Shown here: positions 53,375-63,847 of the stretch, piece after piece
Layout of the letters: every line of letters starts with the position of its first letter
Position numbering within the stretch: the first letter of the stretch is position 1
Source of the DNA: Zopfochytrium polystomum
Taxonomy: Eukaryota; Chytridiomycota; Chytridiomycetes; Chytridiales; Chytridiaceae
Length of the DNA stretch: 64,000 nt
Assembly (NCBI GenBank): GCA_025765615.1
Contig: JAIVFJ010000197.1
Location: forward strand, 55,063-119,062
Direction: 5' to 3'
The notes under the pieces: generated by a model
Told to the model about the DNA's origin: nothing
Databases searched by the model: none
The model's input: the letters and a program-made list of their open reading frames with translations, nothing else
Translations under genes and position numbers: made by a program

Positions 53375-54859
53375 ATGAGCTACCTGGCCGCTCGCATGCC
53401 GGCCGTCGGCATCGCCATCCGGCTGGGCTTTTCGGGCTCGTCCCCCTGGAGGGACAAGAAAAGGCCCCCCGCCGGAGACGGCAAGACGGCGTCGTACCCG
53501 CAAGGGCAGCCGCCGCAACGGGAGAGGTCCGTCATCCCGGCCCTGCTCCTGGCGCTGTGCATCTACGGCGTACTAAGCGCCATCCGCACCGTCGACACGT
53601 TTATCGCGGCGACGGTCCGCCACCCCATCACCTGGAACACGACGACGACGCCTGCCAACCGCACCTTTGATCTCCTGGCCCTCGCCGGGGTCCCGGCCCA
53701 ATGGACCGTCTCCCCGACCATGGTCGCAACCATTTACGACGGCTTCCAGCCGCCCTTCGATTCCACCGGCAAAGAGTGGTTCGCGCGGGCCGCCACCGTC
53801 GCCGACCGCGTCAGGACCCCGCAGTCCCCGCTTAACCTCACCGACGTCCTCGTCCTCAACAACACGCTGATCGCGGGGTACAAGTTCGTCTCGGACATCA
53901 ACATCCGCGACCTCTCCGTCACCGACAGGCACAAGACTGACGCGGCGGTCCTCGTGGGGTTCGGGTACAAGACAAAGGCCAACATCTACTACGCCTACAC
54001 CGACGCAGCTCGGCCCTTGTTCATCCCCGTAGACCTGCAGCCGGGCAACCGCGCGTACGGGCTGGTCCACGTCGCGCCGGTGACCGCGAGCGAAAACGCG
54101 TTCATGAACCTGTCCCTGCTCGTCGTTAACGTCAGCTACACCGCGGTCGAGGCGCTGCCCAGCACGACCGACATCTCCAAGAGCCTCTGCATCCAGCGCA
54201 GCGGCAGCAGGGTGTTCAATCAGCTGGCGGTGGTGACGCAGGACGTGGCCGACTTTGGGTCGTACACGCTGACGATCAACCCGGCCGCGCTGGTGGCGAA
54301 CGAGACGGTGTGGCAGCTGTTGTCGAGTACCTGCTCCGGCACGCTGGGCAGCAAAGTCGCAGCCTTCAGCGCCGCGGCGGTGACGCTGCGCGCCAAAGTG
54401 ACCGCGTCGTACGTGTTCGGGCCGTTAAGGTTGACGGGGGGGACGGTACCCGACCACCTGACGCTCGACGCAGACGCGTGGCTCGCCGGACCCGCAACAG
54501 GCGGCGCGTACGATTACGTCGAGTACTCTGGCAACCTCGTCGACGCGCCTTTTCCGATCCTCGGCGCGCTGGGCGGGGTGCTGGTGGTCGCGCTGGCGGT
54601 GGTGCTGTGGCCGCGGGTGGTGTGCGAGAACCTTGTGTACGCCGGGGCCGGGGACGAGCGGGCGGGGATGGAGGCCGGGTGGACGTGGGCGGCGCTGCGG
54701 AACCGTTACGGCCACGCGGCGGTGCCGAGGCCGGTGGCGGCGCAGTGGGGACAGGGCCCTGGCGTGTCTGGGTACGTGCTGAAGACGGTGGCGGCGGCGG
54801 ACGGCGAGACGCTGACGAAGGTTGTGGCGCAGGCGAAGCGAGAGGGGATCGATCTGTGA
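53375..54859 (+). CDS. Putative two-span membrane protein with a large outside domain, unknown family
   Basis: The open frame extends from 53213, but its first in-frame ATG is at 53375 (494 residues). A strong hydrophobic helix follows a basic stretch (RERSVIPALLLALCIYGVLS, about residues 50-70). Then come about 340 residues with several N-glycosylation sequons (for example NRT, NLT, NNT, NVS, NET), mostly beta-type in composition. A second helix (ILGALGGVLVVALAVVLWP, around residue 400) and a 90-residue basic tail complete it. This layout suggests an N-in, C-in plasma-membrane or secretory-pathway protein with a glycosylated loop. No family is recognised. An upstream coding exon is possible, since the frame stays open to 53213 without an ATG. 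Confidence 0.65.
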   Translation: MSYLAARMPAVGIAIRLGFSGSSPWRDKKRPPAGDGKTASYPQGQPPQRERSVIPALLLALCIYGVLSAIRTVDTFIAATVRHPITWNTTTTPANRTFDLLALAGVPAQWTVSPTMVATIYDGFQPPFDSTGKEWFARAATVADRVRTPQSPLNLTDVLVLNNTLIAGYKFVSDINIRDLSVTDRHKTDAAVLVGFGYKTKANIYYAYTDAARPLFIPVDLQPGNRAYGLVHVAPVTASENAFMNLSLLVVNVSYTAVEALPSTTDISKSLCIQRSGSRVFNQLAVVTQDVADFGSYTLTINPAALVANETVWQLLSSTCSGTLGSKVAAFSAAAVTLRAKVTASYVFGPLRLTGGTVPDHLTLDADAWLAGPATGGAYDYVEYSGNLVDAPFPILGALGGVLVVALAVVLWPRVVCENLVYAGAGDERAGMEAGWTWAALRNRYGHAAVPRPVAAQWGQGPGVSGYVLKTVAAADGETLTKVVAQAKREGIDL

Positions 54860-55736
54860 TGAGAGCGAGTGATATGAGATGCTCTTTTTTGTGCTTGGGG
54901 CCAGCTGTCCATTTGTTTGCGCTTTTCTCCTTTTTTTTTTTTTTTTTTTTTAATGGCGGCGAGCGGCAGCGGCCTTTATGGTTTCGAATCGTTTCGTCTG
55001 TAGCGACCGGGACTCTACGTATGGCTGCGCAGGCGAAAGAAACGGCCTGCCCTCTCCCCAACCCCCCCAGTCTCCGCGTCTTTGACGGCACTCCCCATTC
55101 CAAGCAAGAGTTTCCCATTGTATCTTATGCGCATTTGGTCTTAACCTTTGGTGGCACCTCGAATCAACAAACCAACCTTCGAACCACCGACCGCTCAGAC
55201 CACAGCACTTACTTCACGCCTTTTGTTGGGCCACCACCCGTCCCACAATTCTCATCAACTAAATCTGCACATGCCTCGCCGACAGCAATCGTTACCCCAA
55301 CGTTCTGTCGGGGGTGGAGTCTCGTCCTCAAACAAGGCAGAGTGACCACGATATTGGAAGCAGCTCATGACACGCCCAACGGCACTCTGGAGTTCGCTTT
55401 CAGCCGTAAACGAACTCTGAGGGGTTGTGGGGTCGAAATGGGGGGAGTAGGAGGGGAGTGGGCGAGTGGGCGGTGGGCAGTGTGCCTTGCCAGTCGGCAT
55501 TGAAGGTGGTGGTCTGGAAAGGCCGGGAGTATTATATTAAATACCTGTGTAGTATTTTGTGCCCTTACCGTCCACGCACGGACGACGAGTAAATGAATTG
55601 TCAGCGCCGGATCGGGTTGGCGGGTTTGCTGCGGAAGCCGATCGGAAGGGGAAAACAAACAAACAGGCCAACCGACGATGATGATTGATTGAAGGGCACG
55701 TGGAGGGCCGAGGAGGCTGGTTAGAACGACAGAGAG

Positions 55737-55767
<31 letters not shown>

Positions 55768-56365
55768 CTTGCAGAGAGAGTGCGCGTCACAGTCTCACCC
55801 AGGCTGCGTTGGACAGGCGGCACCAAACGACGAGATTCTATTTGTGCTCGCTGATTTGGATGGTCGCAAAAAACTTCCATCTCTCTCTCTCTGTCTCTAT
55901 CTCCCTTTCTCCCACCTGCTCAATCAAGCACCTTTCAACGCACATGCATGGTCGACTTTCCATATCGGTGAAGTTGGCGTGCCAAAAAAATTCCCTATTT
56001 TGGAAATTTCTTGGAAGCATTCTATAAAAGGTTTGACGCCATTGAAATTAAGGATGAGGGAGAGAGAGAGAGAGAGAGAGAGAGGGACAGAGACAGGGAG
56101 AGAGACAGAGACAGAGACAGGAAAAGAGACAGAGCGAAAGAGACAGAGCGAGAGAGACAGAGAGCGAGAGAGGGAGACCGCGAGAGAGAGCACCGGGAGA
56201 ACCGCGCAACGCAGCAACGGAGGCTCTGTTGTTGTTTCCCACGTCCCACATTTCCACCCCGTATTTGATACATATAATTAGATAGACCGACGGCCCTCCT
56301 TCCCTCACCGCCCATCCCGCCCTCCACCTTCTCACCACCACCTTTGTTTCTGCCCTTCTCCCCAA
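54860..56365. other. Intergenic; GA-rich before the subtilase gene
   Basis: A T run (54931-54951) lies just after the previous gene. GA repeats occur at 55727-55768 and more extensively at 56050-56190, where GAGA is mixed with GACA. A plus-strand frame from 54310 to 55503 is a shadow of the previous gene continued into the intergenic sequence. No gene is supported. Confidence 0.6.
56050..56190. repeat. GA/GACA-rich microsatellite
   Basis: About 140 bp of purine repeat (gagaga with interspersed gacaga and gcgaga), ending about 175 bp before the subtilase start codon. Other genes in the block have CT tracts at the matching place on the coding strand; here it is GA. Confidence 0.9.
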
Positions 56366-59300
56366 ATGGTGAAGATATTCGCCGCCCTCGCCGCCGTCGG
56401 CGTGACCGCGGTCGCCGCCGCTGGTCCCAAGCTTCAGTCGGCTGGCTCCTCCGCCTTGGCCCCCAACCCGAACCCAAACCTGGGAAGCGTCGAGTTTGCC
56501 GTCGGCGATTCCTGCCTCAAGAGCATCGCCGACACCGTCGCCACCGTGCAGTCGTCGGGCTGCGCCGTGCGCACCAAGGTCAACACGCCTCTGTACTGCG
56601 GTGTCTCCTTCGGCTGTGACTCTTCAAAGTCTGGTGAGCGCGCAGCCTCCCCATCTTGTGCTTCGCCAGTTGTGTTCGTCGACGCTCTTTGGGCAAATTC
56701 TCCAAAGAATGCTCATCCACCGTCACTAACCCGACTTCCTCTGGCTTTTTGTTCACAGCATCCTCGGTTGTCGCCGCGCTCAAGACCCCCGTCGTGAACA
56801 CATACAACGTCAACAAGCGTCTCGGCCCAAAAAGTATCAAGGCCGCCGCGCGCCCGGACGCCGCTCCGGTTGAGCAGATTCACCTCCTCACTGGTGTCAA
56901 TGACGCTCGCAACAAGCTTGGCCTAACTGGAAAGGGCATCAAGGTCGCTGTCCTCGACACTGGCGTCTTCTACAAGCACCCCGCTCTCGGCGGCTGCTTC
57001 GGTCCCGGCTGCAAGGTCGCCTTCGGTTACGATCTTGTCGGCGACACCTATGGCCTTAACAACAACACTGTCGTTCCCGACAGCGACCCGATCGACGACT
57101 GCTCCGACGAAAGTCACGGAACTCACGTGGCTGGTCTGACTAAACTTTACTTGATTTTAACTTGTTTAGATTAGTGTTCTGATCAACCTGTCTCTCAACT
57201 AGGCATCGTCGGCGGCAACGCCCTGAACATCACCACGCCAGGGTTCATTCCTGACGTCCCCTGGACTGGCGTTGCTCCGGATGTCACCCTCGGTGCGTAC
57301 CGGATCTTCGGATGCCCCGCCGACAACACATTCGACGACATCATCTCCGCGGCTATTTACCAGGCCGCAGCCGATGGCGCCGATGTCATCAACCTGAGGT
57401 GAGCTTGTGTGTCAAAGTTGGCGAAAACGGTCCAAGCATCCTTTTCTGAAACAATTATCTCAGTATCGGAGGTGGTCCCACCTTCGCCGACCAGGCTGAC
57501 GGCATTGCTGTGACGCGTGTCAGCGCCGCCGGCGCGATTGTCGCCGCCGCGAACGGAAATGACGGCAGCTCCGGCTACATGACGAACGGCAACCCAGGTG
57601 GTGCGGCTGGAGGTTTCGGTGTTGCAAGGTTCGTGTTCTTGCGCGGCCCGTAAAGTGTTTTGACGGTGTCGGTTTTCTCTTTTTGGTCAGCTTCGACAAC
57701 CTCGAGACCCCTCAATTCATCTTGACTGTCGGGGGTGTTCAGTTCCCATGGACGGGCGGAAGCACCAACAGCAGTTTCCAGGCGCCCTCGGAAACTTTGG
57801 ACATTTTCATCAACAACCCTGATGCCGTGAAAAACGACGTCCAGGACGACGGTTGCACTTCCGTTGGAAGCGGTGCTGCTGGAAAGACGGTTCTGCTCCG
57901 CTGGGGTTCCGACTGTGGCTCCAAAGCGCGCTGCACGTGAGTACATGACAACATTATGTGCCTCGACGACTAACCGTCGCCCTTCATTTCTTCAGCACGG
58001 CACAAAACGCCGGTGCAAAGAAACTGCTTGATCTACTCCAACGGAGATGGCATAATTTCAATCCTCGGTGGTTCTATTCCCTCTGCATCAACCACCAAGG
58101 AGGCTGGCGCTGCGATCCTGGCCTCTGCTGCAAACGTAGTCATCTCCAAGGACATTAAGCAGTTCCCTCTTGCGACTGGCGGCACCGTCTCCGACTTTTC
58201 TTCCCCTGGCCTTGACTCCGAGCTCCACATCAAGCCCGACATTGGCGGCATCGGAGGGAAGGTCTACTCCACCATTTCCCCGCACGCGGCCGAGTCGCAA
58301 GGATTCAACGTGCCTTACGCCTCCTACGACGGCACCTCGATGGCAACTCCGTACTTCGCGGGGACGGTCGCCTTGTACCTCCAAGCCAAAGGCAAGACGA
58401 GCTTTGAGAACGCAAAGACCGCGTTCCAGAACACCGCGACGCCCTCGAAAATATACAAGAGTGATCTCGTCGCGTCGGTTGCACAGCAGGGAGCTGGTTT
58501 GGTCAATATCTACAATGCAGTGATCACCAAAACCGTCGTCACTCCCTCGTCCTTGGCCCTGAACGACACCCAATTCACCTCCAAGACCCACTACACCCTC
58601 TCCTTGACGAACAACCACGCGACCCCTGTTTCGTACACTGTTGTGAATGTTGGTGCAGCGACCGTGAACATGTTCAACGGCGTCGAGGACTTCATTCAGG
58701 ACGCTGCGGGCACCACATTCACCAGCAACTACGCGTCGCTCGGCTTTGGCAACAAGCAGGAAGCGGTGTTCACCACCGTCGTCGCTGCCGGTGCATCAAC
58801 GCAAATCAACGTGAAGGTCACCCAGCCGTCTGCCGACCCGACCGTTTTCCCTGTCTTCTCCGGATACATCAAGATCACCAACAACGTCGACGACGTTGCC
58901 ATCAACGTCCCGTACGCCGGCATGGTCGGAAACTGGAAGCAAGCCCCCATCTTCTCAGTTAACGCAACTTCGTCATTCGGCTACCCGTCCGGAATCTACA
59001 CTCTCGACGGCAACTCGATCGAGAGTGGATCAACCATCAACCTGTCCACGAGCGGTGTCCTTGTCGCACCCATCTACGCAACCACCACACGTCTGTCGTA
59101 CGTTGAGGTCATTTTCGCGGACAACAACCAGACGGTGAAGAACCAGCTGAACAAGCTCGGTGTCGGCCACAGCGCGAACCAAGGGTACGCGTACCTGTCC
59201 TCGAGCCCGAACGGCCCGCTCGACCTCTTCCCGTACGGCGTGGGACAGCGAAACGCTGTGGTCAAGGGCCAGGGTGTTGCCGCGCCCTGGACCGAGGTCT

Positions 59301-59470
59301 GGAACGGATACGTCCTGGCCGACCCCAACAGCACCGGCCCGGTCCTCCGGCTTCCCGCTGGTGACTACAAGCTGCGTCTGAAGGGAATGCACCACATGAT
59401 CCCGGGCCGTTACCTTGGCGACGAAAACTACGAGATCATTGAGACTCCTTACTTTACGATCGCGTACTGA
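56366..59470 (+). CDS. Secreted subtilisin-like serine protease (S8 family)
   Basis: Six exons: 56366-56633, 56759-57133, 57203-57398, 57464-57628, 57691-57936 and 57996-59470, with introns of 59-125 bp; about 907 residues once one extra base (58021-58023) is discounted. Signal peptide MVKIFAALAAVGVTAVAAA; a Cys-containing propeptide-like segment (four Cys, residues about 50-85); catalytic Asp in VAVLDTG (about D156), His in SHGTHVAG (H209), oxyanion Asn in ANGND (N310) and Ser in GTSMATP (S531). The stretch between Asn and Ser is 220 residues and probably holds a PA-type insertion. A long C-terminal beta-rich region (residues 570-907) resembles Vpr/C5a-peptidase-like subtilases. It would be an extracellular protease for feeding or host tissue. 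A partial copy lies downstream. Confidence 0.92.
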
Positions 59471-60355
59471 TTAAACGTATACCAGTGCAGGTCGTCTCTT
59501 AATCTTTTCTTCAGAGAAAACTTTCGCTTGTTGTTTGTGTGAAGAAAGCAACCTGTGGGTGCAATCTTCAACGCGTAATGGGCCCATTTATTCGAACTCC
59601 TTTCTATGGCGTTTTTTTCTTTTGACTCGCACTTTCGATTATCCCGCTACTTTGTGTTGGCAGTTTCCTGTTAGACCTACACTCGGGGGTCTGGGACTCC
59701 GACGCTGCAGTACGCCAAATTGCTATGAAGAATAAATCAACAACATTGGCCGACAGTAATCCTTTCTGTGACGTGATAATGAATGTTTCAACTCGCGCCG
59801 TATATCTTTTTGGTCCGATTACATGAAACAGCTGCTGCTTCCGAAACTGCAACAATGGGCTAAAAATGCTCTTTCTGTTGAGCACGATTGCATGCATGGC
59901 GTGTTCAAAAATATGGAAACACGACTGACTGGATATTCAGGTTTCAAAGTGCGAGGCAAAATTCCTCTTTGACCGATGAAACAGCACGCCAACGCGATCG
60001 AAATGAAAGGCAGCCGCACAACATCCCCACTTCGAAGCTCTAGCATGCCGAATATGATCATTGACTAAATTCTTGGCAGGGTATGATGCATTGTGAATGA
60101 ATGAGACGACCTGAACCAAATTGAAACTGCAGAGGGGCGTTGCCGACAGCTCCATGTATCGACCAGCGGCGATGCAACGTACGCGTCCGAGTTGTCGCGG
60201 TGGCCCCTGCCTCGAGCTCAGGACTGGTTCGTAAGATACAGAGCGTGGCAGCCCAATCGAGGAACTCATCCTTGCACCAAAATCTCTTCGTTAAGCTGTC
60301 CACACACAGGAACCTTCCACGCTGTATATCAAAGTCGCTCTAGGCGCACCGAAGT
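59471..60355. other. 3' flank of the subtilase and spacer before its partial copy
   Basis: The first 230 bp are matched downstream of the partial copy (for example tataccagt, gaaaactttc and caacgcgt in the same order at 60813-61010), so the duplication included the 3' flank. Positions 59740-60355 have no match elsewhere in the window that I can see, and no supported gene. Confidence 0.55.
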
Positions 60356-60812
60356 GGCAATCCGAATGGATAGTCGACCATCAACCTGACCACGAGGGGC
60401 GTCCTTGACGCACCAATCTACGCGACCACCACTCGCCAGTCGTACGTTAAAGTGATCTTTGCGGACAACAACCAGGCGGTGAACAACCATCTGAACAAGC
60501 TCGAGTCGGTCACAGCGCGGCCAAGGGCACGCATACCTGTCGACGTGCCCGAACGGCGTCCTCAACCTCTTCCCATACGGAGTGGGGCAGCGAAACACTG
60601 TGGTCAATGGCCAGGGCGTGTTGGCACCCTGGACAGCGGTTTGGAACGGATACGTGTTGGCCGACCCCAACACCACCGGTCCAGTCCTCCGGCTTCCCGT
60701 TGGTTACTATAAGCTTCGTCTGAAGGGAGTGCACCACATGATCCCGGGCCGCTACCTTGGCGACGAAAGCTATGAGATCATTGAGACTCCTTTCTTCACG
60801 ATCGCGTGCTGA
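60356..60812 (+). pseudogene. Partial duplicate of the subtilase 3' end
   Basis: From about 60370 the sequence follows the parent gene from about 59030. One frame gives TTRQSYVKVIFADNNQAVNNHLNKLE. After a frame change near 60510 another gives GQRNTVVNGQGVLAPWTAVWNGYV and continues to a stop at 60812 matching the parent's C-terminus (YEIIETPFFTIAC for YEIIETPYFTIAY). There is no catalytic domain, signal peptide or start. It arose by tandem duplication of the last 450 bp of the gene plus its 3' flank. Confidence 0.85.
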
Positions 60813-61540
60813 TTAATTCTATACCAGTACGGACTTCTTTTTATTTGTTCTTTAGAGGAAAACTTTCCCTTGTTTGAGTGTTGAAGAAAGTGGCCTGTGG
60901 GACACTCCTCAACGCGTGATTGTACGTTTATTGCTCATCGTTTCTGCGGCGTGTTTTTTCCTCTGTTGGCTCATCCTTTTCGATTATCTTGTGTTTTGTA
61001 TTGACAGTTTCGTGGTTGACAAATGTTCGGAGGTCGGACTCCATGCTGGCGAATGTCAAATGGCTTTGAGGAATAAATGAAAAGATTGCCCCGCAGCACT
61101 CCTTTCCTTTCCGCACTGTGATACTTCAATGCGTTTCCTAATTTGTTGCGGTGGTACCGATTCACGGGCGTAGTTCCTCGTTCGTTCAAGGTCCGCTTAC
61201 ATCCACTAGAAATTCTAATCGCTTCTTTGGTGTTTAGGTCGAGCGTGCGGCTCTTTTAGCGTTCTCTTGTGGGCAAAGTGGGGGAGACCGCATTTCCCGC
61301 CAGCGCGGCGATGCTTCCTATTCCTTCCCTGGCGGATAGATGCACGCCCATTTGCCACTACGCGGCAAGCCAACAGCGGACGAATGCTCGGCTACGGGCT
61401 CCAACGACTATTCGATTCTTTGTTGCAGGGCTTACACTGACGAAAGAAAGAAAGAAAGAAAAAAAAAAACGAATGTAAATACGAAACCTTACTTATGCTT
61501 CAAAACTTGCATCCACGTTCGACTCAGCTCGTTGCGCCAC
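60813..61540. other. Duplicated 3' flank, then unassigned spacer
   Basis: Positions 60813-61050 match the sequence after the parent subtilase stop. Positions 61050-61540 contain no supported gene; an A-rich run (gaaagaaagaaagaaa) lies at 61444-61469. Confidence 0.5.
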
Positions 61541-63423
61541 AAACGCTTTTCTGTTGCGTGCTAATCTGCCCTTCCGCACCGTCGCCGGTCCAAAAAAGCC
61601 GCACAGCGCCACACAAAGTAGCGCTCCCACACAACGCATCCACCAGGAGACTCCCATCCGTTCGTCGTCTGTCTGTTCCGAGTGCAACTGGGGTGGCAGT
61701 GCTGATCAGGCGCGCCGCAATCGCAAAGAGGTTGCACGCTGCAAGGACACGGGGAGATGCTCCGGGCAGATGAGGCATCCAGGAACCCGATGGAGGCACG
61801 GTCGGAGAGGGCCGCGAGGACGGCGGCCGCGTCGCGCGTCTCGAAACTGGCCGACATGGTGCAGTCGAGAACAAGACGGGGAAAGCAGCGGCGTCCACCG
61901 GGCGCTGCCGCAAGGTGGCTGGGAGGTGCGGTGGGGGCGAGGGGGTTGCGGGAATGAGGGAGGATACGGGCGGCGGGGAGGAGCAATGGGGGCGAGAAGG
62001 TCGGCGCGGCGACGCGCGGTGCGTAGGGCCAGAGGAGGCGGAAGTTGTCGTCGGTTGTATCCTGTAAAATTTGAATAGCACAGGGAACCATGGCTTGTAA
62101 CCTACTCGCAGAAAATGTTTGGCTCGTTTGACAGAGGTGCTCCAGGTGGAGAGGAGCTCCGGGATGGACAGGAGGAGTTGCGCAGTGCGGTGACCAGTCC
62201 CTCCATGGGATCGGGTTGAGAAGGGTTGTCGCGACGTCGCCGCAATTTCAGTCAAGTTGACCTCAAGGACGTCCAGGTTGCGGGTCCTGTGCTCCAGCAG
62301 TGATAGATATGAAGGTTCACCAAGCGTCTGAGGCGACGGATCGGTGCTCTTCATTCCAAGCAGCCGGAGACGGGAGCCTTTCACTGCTCGAGCGAGCCTG
62401 GGAATGGCACTGTCCAGGTTTGCAATTGAGGCGAAAGAAATTGCAGTGATCGTGTTTTATCGACTCCAAGCGGAGAGATGATAGGCTCCACCGACATGTC
62501 GTTGAAGGCTGTTTTCTGGTCCACATCTAGTGCGACTAAGTTGGTTTGAAGAGAACCAATTGAGCGATTCTGGCTGCAACGGACCGAAGGCAGTATTGTT
62601 CTGGGGCCGAAACGATTGACGATCGTAAAATCTTCGGAGATTCAAGCTCTGAATGTGATTACCAGGATGCGTGCCGCAGCTTTGGACAAATGCTGGAAGG
62701 TGCGATTCGCCAACTGCAACGCGGAAGCACTTTCAAATGCGGACTCATGGCCGCCGCTTCAGCTATCTTCTCTACTCCAGCGAATGCGGAGCTCTCAAGT
62801 ACAACCTAGTCATACACGACGATCCCACCACGAGAGATTTCAGCAGATCGGCACTGAAAATGAAGGTTGGATCGTCGAGGCTAAAACTGCGGATACGACA
62901 GGTCGGCAGGAACTTCATCAATGCTCTCAGCCGCCTGTTGTTGACGACGATCCTGCAATTGACTTCAACCCATCCTGATGAGTGATGTTGCTGGCGCCGT
63001 TGTTCGTGCTGAAGAAAAGTCGGTCGATCGCCTTCAGGGGAGCTGTTGGAATAGGCCCCGATCCGCGTAGTATCCGAAGTCGATTGAGAGGACAAATAGG
63101 TGCCAGTTTCCGGGTACCTGCGAGCCCGGCGAGTCACGCAGAAGGCGAGGGTCCAGTGCGACAGCCGTGAGAATAAGGTGGTTGTGGCGTCCGCTCGACG
63201 GCGAAGAGCCTCGCGCGTAGCTTCGACCATCTTGTGTTAACAATCACAAAAGCGGATTAGAAGGCGGACAGAGCAAGCTTTCTGCGTCCCTGCGCAAGCT
63301 CCTTTGACCCGCAATCCCGCTCAATCTCATCCACGAAGGCTTTGGCGCCGGGAGAGTGCGACCGCATTTTGGGTTTTGCTGTCGTCCCCCGCAAGAATGG
63401 TCATTGAAGTAGAATTGGATCAT
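61541..63423 (-). pseudogene. LRR-like family, nearly full-length broken copy
   Basis: On the minus strand it starts at ATG 63423 (M-I-Q-F-Y-F-N-D-H-S), matching the proposed start of the full copy at 1049. Matching pieces follow in order over the whole length: LRALMKFLPTCRIRSFSLD, FSADLLKSLVVGSSC, KGSRLRLLGMKSTDPSP, LDVLEVNLTEIAATSRQP, and the GC-rich tail. The reading frame changes several times, and stops occur between pieces. It preserves the whole gene order, unlike the other remnants. An ankyrin fragment lies just beyond its start on the other strand. Confidence 0.85.
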
Positions 63424-63847
63424 TGCGTGCCCACCAGGGAGGGCGGGTGATCCCCTCGTGGTCTGGAATCGGTGGCGCAGCTATGACGACCACGCACCAA
63501 AAGCTGAACGAAGCTGAGGTTGACTCATTTTCGTGCACGCTATATACTGCGAGCGAGTTCAACTCTTCGATATTAGCACCGCCGCTTTTCGACCGGCTCG
63601 ATAAACTCCATTGGCTTTTACGACGTGTGGCGCTATTAAAGTCATCCCATTCTTAATACTGACCACTACATTTTGTTCTACTTCGTCGTCTCCGCCATTA
63701 CAGTGTTTGTATCGTCTGCGGTTCTTGTGCCGCTTCCACGTCTCCGACGAGCTTCGTCTCATTCCTTCGCCTGTGAAGGCTTTGGACGCTGCCCAACCTC
63801 CTTTTCGCCGTCCCCTTCGTTAGCTTGCCATCCCTGTTGTCGTCCAT
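63424..63847. other. Spacer between divergent family remnants
   Basis: Unassigned sequence between the LRR-like copy (minus) and the ankyrin fragment (plus). A plus-strand frame at 63423-63656 has no family I recognise. Confidence 0.4.
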
